Shown: positions 7,480 through 10,195 of the stretch, piece by piece | How the letters are laid out: every line of letters begins with the position of its first letter | Numbering within the stretch: the stretch's first letter is position 1 | Origin: Candidatus Omnitrophota bacterium | Lineage (GTDB): Bacteria > Ratteibacteria > UBA8468 > B48-G9 > JAFGKM01 | Assembly: GCA_022704985.1 (NCBI GenBank) | Contig: JAKJFI010000022.1 | Span: forward strand, 1-10,195 | DNA length: 10,195 nucleotides | Direction: 5' to 3' | Notes under the pieces: generated by a model | Databases searched by the model: none | What the model saw: the letters and a program-made list of their open reading frames with translations, nothing else | What the model was told of the DNA's origin: nothing | Program-made: the position numbers and the translations under genes

Positions 7480-8124
7480 ATGTACATTATAATAGTGGGA
7501 TGCGGCAGGATAGGGTCATACCTTGCAAACCTTCTCCAGGACGAAAACAACGTGGTTGTGGTTGACAGGGATGAAAAGACTTCCGCAAGGCTCGGCGATA
7601 GTTTTAACGGCTTATACATGACCGGAGACGGTCTTGATCCCGACGTGCTGAAGGAGGCGGGGATAGAGAAAGCCGACGCTCTCGCGGTTACCACCAGCAA
7701 CGATAATACCAACATAGTCATAGCCCAGATAGCCAAGAAGGTGTTTAACGTGAGAAGGGTTGTTGCAAGAGTTTCAGATGTTGGGAAATCAGATATATAT
7801 AAGAACCTTGGGGTGGATCCTGTCAACAGTACATCTATTTTTGCCATGTTTTTAAGAGAAAAAATAATTGAAAAGAACTTCAGCACATACATATTTGAAA
7901 GTAACAAGGTAAGCATACTTGAAATAAAAGATACTGCGGAATACAAAGGTAAAACTCCGAAGGATATAAATGTGCCTGGCGAGTTTCATGTAATTGCGGT
8001 AGCAAGAAAGGGAGACCCTGTTATTGCGGATGAAAATACGGTTTTTCAAGAGGGAGACGTAATTCTCGGCATTGTGAGATTATCGGGATTGAGGAAAGTG
8101 AAGAAGCTTCTTAGACTTCAATGA
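7480..8124 (+). CDS. trkA: Trk/Ktr potassium uptake regulatory subunit, RCK protein (TrkA copy 1)
   Basis: A cytoplasmic RCK subunit that binds NAD(H) or other nucleotides and gates a TrkH/KtrB-type K+ channel. It has 214 residues, i.e. one TrkA-N plus one TrkA-C domain, about half the length of E. coli TrkA, which has two tandem copies. The Rossmann motif GCGRIG is at residues 7-12, the ribose-binding acidic residue is D29 at the end of strand 2 (VVVVDRD), and TGDG is at 48-51. The TrkA-C domain runs from about 137 to 205. The ATG 7480 is certain because the beta-strand MYIIIVGCG begins at once; the only Shine-Dalgarno-like sequence is AAAAAGG, 12 bases upstream. It follows the ApgM-like gene by 32 bp and precedes trkA2 by 50 bp. 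Confidence 0.93.
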   Translation: MYIIIVGCGRIGSYLANLLQDENNVVVVDRDEKTSARLGDSFNGLYMTGDGLDPDVLKEAGIEKADALAVTTSNDNTNIVIAQIAKKVFNVRRVVARVSDVGKSDIYKNLGVDPVNSTSIFAMFLREKIIEKNFSTYIFESNKVSILEIKDTAEYKGKTPKDINVPGEFHVIAVARKGDPVIADENTVFQEGDVILGIVRLSGLRKVKKLLRLQ

Positions 8125-8141
8125 ACAGCCCTTTTTGAGTG

Positions 8142-8158
8142 CTTCCCATTGAGGGAAG
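8142..8158. repeat. Short hairpin between the two trkA genes
   Basis: CTTCCC (8142-8147) and GGGAAG (8153-8158) form a perfect 6-bp stem with a 5-base ATTGA loop. No T-run follows, so it does not look like an intrinsic terminator. It lies just upstream of the GAGGGG ribosome binding site of trkA2 and could protect or modulate the 3' part of the transcript. Confidence 0.35.
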
Positions 8159-8160
8159 GC

Positions 8161-8166
8161 GAGGGG
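8161..8166 (+). promoter_or_regulatory. Ribosome binding site deciding the trkA2 start
   Basis: GAGGGG lies 8 bases before ATG 8175. This supports ATG 8175 over the in-frame GTG 8139, whose twelve extra residues precede the conserved first beta-strand and would translate through the hairpin and this site. Confidence 0.6.
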
Positions 8167-8174
8167 AAATAGAG

Positions 8175-8843
8175 ATGAACGTTATCATAGTAGGCGGCGG
8201 AAACGTAGGATATAACCTCGCGGAGCGATTGAGCGCGAGCAATTACGTTGCGTTGATAGAAAAGGACCCGGAGACCGGCAAGAGGCTTGCCGGCAGGATA
8301 AATGTCCTTGTAATGCAGGGCGACGGCTGTGATACAAACGTGCTAAAAAAAGCGGGAATAACAAAGGCCGACGTTGTGGCCGCAGTCACGGGAAGCGACG
8401 TTGACAACCTTGTCGTCTGCCAGATTGCAAAAGACATTTTCCATGTCAATAGAACCGTTGCCAAGGTCAACGACCCGAAAAATGAGAAGATATTCTACCA
8501 GCTTGGCGTGGATATCGCGATAGGCAGTACGGCGATAATAGCTAAGGTTATCGAAGACGAAGTAAGCTGGGACGATTTCATAAATCTCTTCACGTTCAAG
8601 CGGGGAAATCTTTCGATAGTGAGGGTTGACCTTCCGGAAACCTCTCCTGCTATCGATACGTCGGTAAATGCCCTTGCGCTTCCCGAAGATTCCGTTTTAG
8701 TAGCGATTATAAGAAACGGGGAAATAATGATACCCCGGCAAAATACCGTTCTCAAGCAAAAGGACGAGATTATTGCCATAACGAAGGTTGAAAATGAATC
8801 GCTTTTGTTTAAATCTCTCATTGGCGAGGTTGCCGAAAAATGA
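8175..8843 (+). CDS. trkA: Trk/Ktr potassium uptake regulatory subunit, RCK protein (TrkA copy 2)
   Basis: Second single-RCK subunit, 222 residues from ATG 8175. GGGNVG occupies 7-12, the acidic residue at strand 2 is E29 (ALIEKD), QGDG is at 48-51, and the TrkA-C domain is about 140-210. It aligns without gaps to copy 1 over roughly the first 113 residues, with about 53 identities by hand count, so the two are old tandem duplicates. The C-terminal halves differ much more. Two such subunits could form a hetero-oligomeric gating ring in place of the fused double-RCK TrkA of E. coli. The start was chosen from the GAGGGG site and the Rossmann strand at residue 2; GTG 8139 is less likely. The stop overlaps a 48-codon reading frame as ATGA. 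Confidence 0.93.
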   Translation: MNVIIVGGGNVGYNLAERLSASNYVALIEKDPETGKRLAGRINVLVMQGDGCDTNVLKKAGITKADVVAAVTGSDVDNLVVCQIAKDIFHVNRTVAKVNDPKNEKIFYQLGVDIAIGSTAIIAKVIEDEVSWDDFINLFTFKRGNLSIVRVDLPETSPAIDTSVNALALPEDSVLVAIIRNGEIMIPRQNTVLKQKDEIIAITKVENESLLFKSLIGEVAEK

Positions 8844-8986
8844 TTGAGCGGCTGATAAAATACCTAATGATTACATACAGGTGGGTTGTTGGCGTGACGA
8901 TTGAGCTGGTATATCCGTTCATAACGTTTGCGGCGGCGGCCATTATCTGTTTTCTTTTTTACATTACACTTCTGTTTCAAAAATGA
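8840..8986 (+). CDS. Small single-pass membrane protein in the Trk operon (48 aa)
   Basis: ATG 8840 overlaps the trkA2 stop (ATGA) and this frame's own TGA overlaps the trkH start (ATGA at 8983-8986). The 48-residue product has a basic, amphipathic N-terminal part (R4, K7, R14) and one hydrophobic segment at about 24-46 (rich in Phe, Ala, Ile, Leu), ending in Q-K. Basic residues before the segment predict the N-terminus in the cytoplasm. I do not recognise a family. The exact double overlap, the lack of any gap between trkA2 and trkH other than this frame, and a clean membrane helix support a real gene. By analogy with small subunits such as KdpF it could stabilise or modulate the K+ channel; that is inference. 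The alternative is an extra N-terminal helix of TrkH, as trkH lies in the -1 frame relative to it. Confidence 0.7.
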   Translation: MIERLIKYLMITYRWVVGVTIELVYPFITFAAAAIICFLFYITLLFQK

Positions 8987-10195
8987 TACCCCACTTTTCG
9001 CGCGAAGATGTGAGTTCCATTCTGCATTACATGGGGAAGCTCATCTCTGGTCTTGGAAGACTTATGGTCATCCCTCTTGTCATTGGTATCATTAACGCGG
9101 AGTGGAGCCCGTCAATTGATTTTATAATTTCTTCACTTGCATGTCTGTTCGCGGGCAATTTTCTCCTCATGACCTTTCCCGTCGAAACCGACCTGAATTG
9201 GCGGCAGGGCATGAGTCTGGTCGCCTTATCATGGCTGGTGGCAATGATTCTTGGGGCGGTTCCTCTTTATCTTTCAGGTCACTACGGTAGTTTTCTCGAC
9301 GCTTCATTTGAGGCGATGAGCGCTTTTGCAACGACGGGGTTTGTTATCGCCAATGACATTGACCATATGGCCTATTCGTATAATTTCTGGAGGCATTTTA
9401 TGTGCTTCATCGGCGGTCAGGGCATCATTCTCGTAGCGCTAACCCTTTTTGTAAAGGGCGGGAGCGCTTTCAAGGTTTACGTTGGCGAGGCGCGAGAAGA
9501 GAAGATTATGCCCAATATCATACAGACCGCGCGATTTATATGGTTTGTCAGCCTTACCTATCTTGTTATAGGCACCCTCATTCTTTTCTTGATAAACATT
9601 TTCAGGGATATATCTCCCGGAAGGTCGCTTTTTCACGCGATATGCCTATTTATGGCTGGATGGGATACTGCGGGATTTGCCGTACAGTCGCAGAATATAC
9701 TTTACTACCACAGTCCTGCCATAGAGATTGTTACCGCAATGTTCTGTATGCTGGGAGCGGTGAATTTCGGAGTGCACTACGCAGTATGGACAGGCCGGCC
9801 AAGAGAACTTCTCAGAAATTTTGAACTAAAGGCCTATGTGGTAAGCATTCTGGGGCTTTTCTCCCTCATATGCCTGGGATTTATAATGCGGTTCCCCTTT
9901 CCTGACTATATTTCCTTTTTCCGGAAAACATTTTATCAGTTGATTTCTGCGCATACGGGCGTGGGATATTCCAACATAACAGTATATCATTTCTTGAATT
10001 ACTGGCCGCCGCTGGCGCTCATCGGGATAATAATAGCAATGGGATTGGGAGGAAGTTCATCCTCAACCGCCGGCGGTATCAAGATATTAAGAATGGGGCT
10101 TTTCTACAAGGGGGTAAAGAAGGAAATAAGGATTCTGTCATCTCCGGAATCGGCGGTTATAGTTGAAAAATTCCACCATATGAAGGACATCTGCG
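8983..10195 (+). CDS. trkH: Trk-type potassium uptake channel subunit TrkH (partial, 3' end outside window)
   Basis: A frame open from ATG 8983 to the right edge gives 404 residues of a polytopic membrane protein; family members are around 480 residues, so the last part is missing. It is the K+-conducting subunit gated by the RCK proteins encoded just upstream. The four pore-loop repeats of the SKT (Trk/Ktr/HKT) fold are visible: SAFATTGF at 113-120, AGWDTAGF at 225-232, SAHTGVGYSN at 322-331, and GLGGSSSSTAGGIK at 354-367, each with a filter glycine. GGQGIILVAL, following the first repeat, corresponds to the GGMGI motif common in TrkH. The ATG overlaps the preceding stop (ATGA) and lacks its own Shine-Dalgarno, so translation is likely coupled. 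I checked every codon from 8983 to 10194 and saw no internal stop. Confidence 0.94.
   Translation, partial: MIPHFSREDVSSILHYMGKLISGLGRLMVIPLVIGIINAEWSPSIDFIISSLACLFAGNFLLMTFPVETDLNWRQGMSLVALSWLVAMILGAVPLYLSGHYGSFLDASFEAMSAFATTGFVIANDIDHMAYSYNFWRHFMCFIGGQGIILVALTLFVKGGSAFKVYVGEAREEKIMPNIIQTARFIWFVSLTYLVIGTLILFLINIFRDISPGRSLFHAICLFMAGWDTAGFAVQSQNILYYHSPAIEIVTAMFCMLGAVNFGVHYAVWTGRPRELLRNFELKAYVVSILGLFSLICLGFIMRFPFPDYISFFRKTFYQLISAHTGVGYSNITVYHFLNYWPPLALIGIIIAMGLGGSSSSTAGGIKILRMGLFYKGVKKEIRILSSPESAVIVEKFHHMKDIC

Noticed and set aside
7455..7946. 163-codon antisense frame opposite trkA1
   Set aside because: The Ser/Thr/Leu-rich product is what the reverse complement of a Rossmann-fold gene gives; no promoter or motif supports it.
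8132..8158. Intrinsic terminator between trkA1 and trkA2
   Set aside because: The T-run (8132-8136) comes before the hairpin, not after it, on the + strand.
8139..8174. GTG 8139 as the start of trkA2
   Set aside because: It would add twelve residues before the Rossmann strand; ATG 8175 has GAGGGG 8 bases upstream.
9402..9824. 140-codon + strand frame within trkH
   Set aside because: TrkH pore-loop motifs in the overlapping frame run through the whole region, so this is a shadow frame.

Overview
The window is an ordinary-looking bacterial chromosome segment (moderate GC, many ATA and AGA/AGG codons, one GTG start). Every supported gene is on the + strand. There are no RNA genes, mobile elements, CRISPR arrays or convincing terminators. 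The gene set (free-standing homoserine dehydrogenase, E. coli-type threonine synthase, an ApgM-like gene where homoserine kinase is expected, two short TrkA genes with TrkH) fits Deltaproteobacteria, Nitrospirae or a related candidate phylum. That placement is inference; no phylogenetic marker is present.

Layout: 1-63 is the 3' end of an unidentified gene. 69-2748 holds the end of the tryptophan pathway: trpF, trpB, trpA. 2694-3461 encodes an unrecognised membrane-anchored coiled-coil protein between the tryptophan and threonine genes. 3458-7447 is a threonine module: hom, thrC and an ApgM-family alkaline-phosphatase-superfamily enzyme that probably acts as the homoserine kinase. 7480-10195 is a potassium-uptake module: two tandem RCK subunits (trkA1, trkA2), a 48-residue single-helix membrane protein, and trkH, which runs off the right edge.

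The genes are tightly packed. Five junctions are exact 4-base ATGA overlaps (trpF/trpB, unknown/hom, thrC/apgM-like, trkA2/small ORF, small ORF/trkH), and trpA/unknown may be a sixth (TTGA). This suggests translational coupling and one or a few long transcripts. The only gaps of note are 74 bp (trpB-trpA), 154 bp (hom-thrC), 32 bp (before trkA1) and 50 bp (trkA1-trkA2); no gene-free stretch exceeds 300 bp.

How the genes work together: TrpF makes CdRP from phosphoribosylanthranilate. TrpA and TrpB turn the resulting indoleglycerol phosphate into tryptophan, so trpC and the earlier trp genes must lie elsewhere. Hom makes homoserine, the ApgM-like protein would phosphorylate it, and ThrC makes threonine. 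The Trk module is physically linked but metabolically unrelated. The most interesting items are the coupled 48-residue membrane protein inside the Trk operon, the uncharacterised membrane protein fused by overlap to both trpA and hom, and the non-orthologous homoserine kinase candidate.
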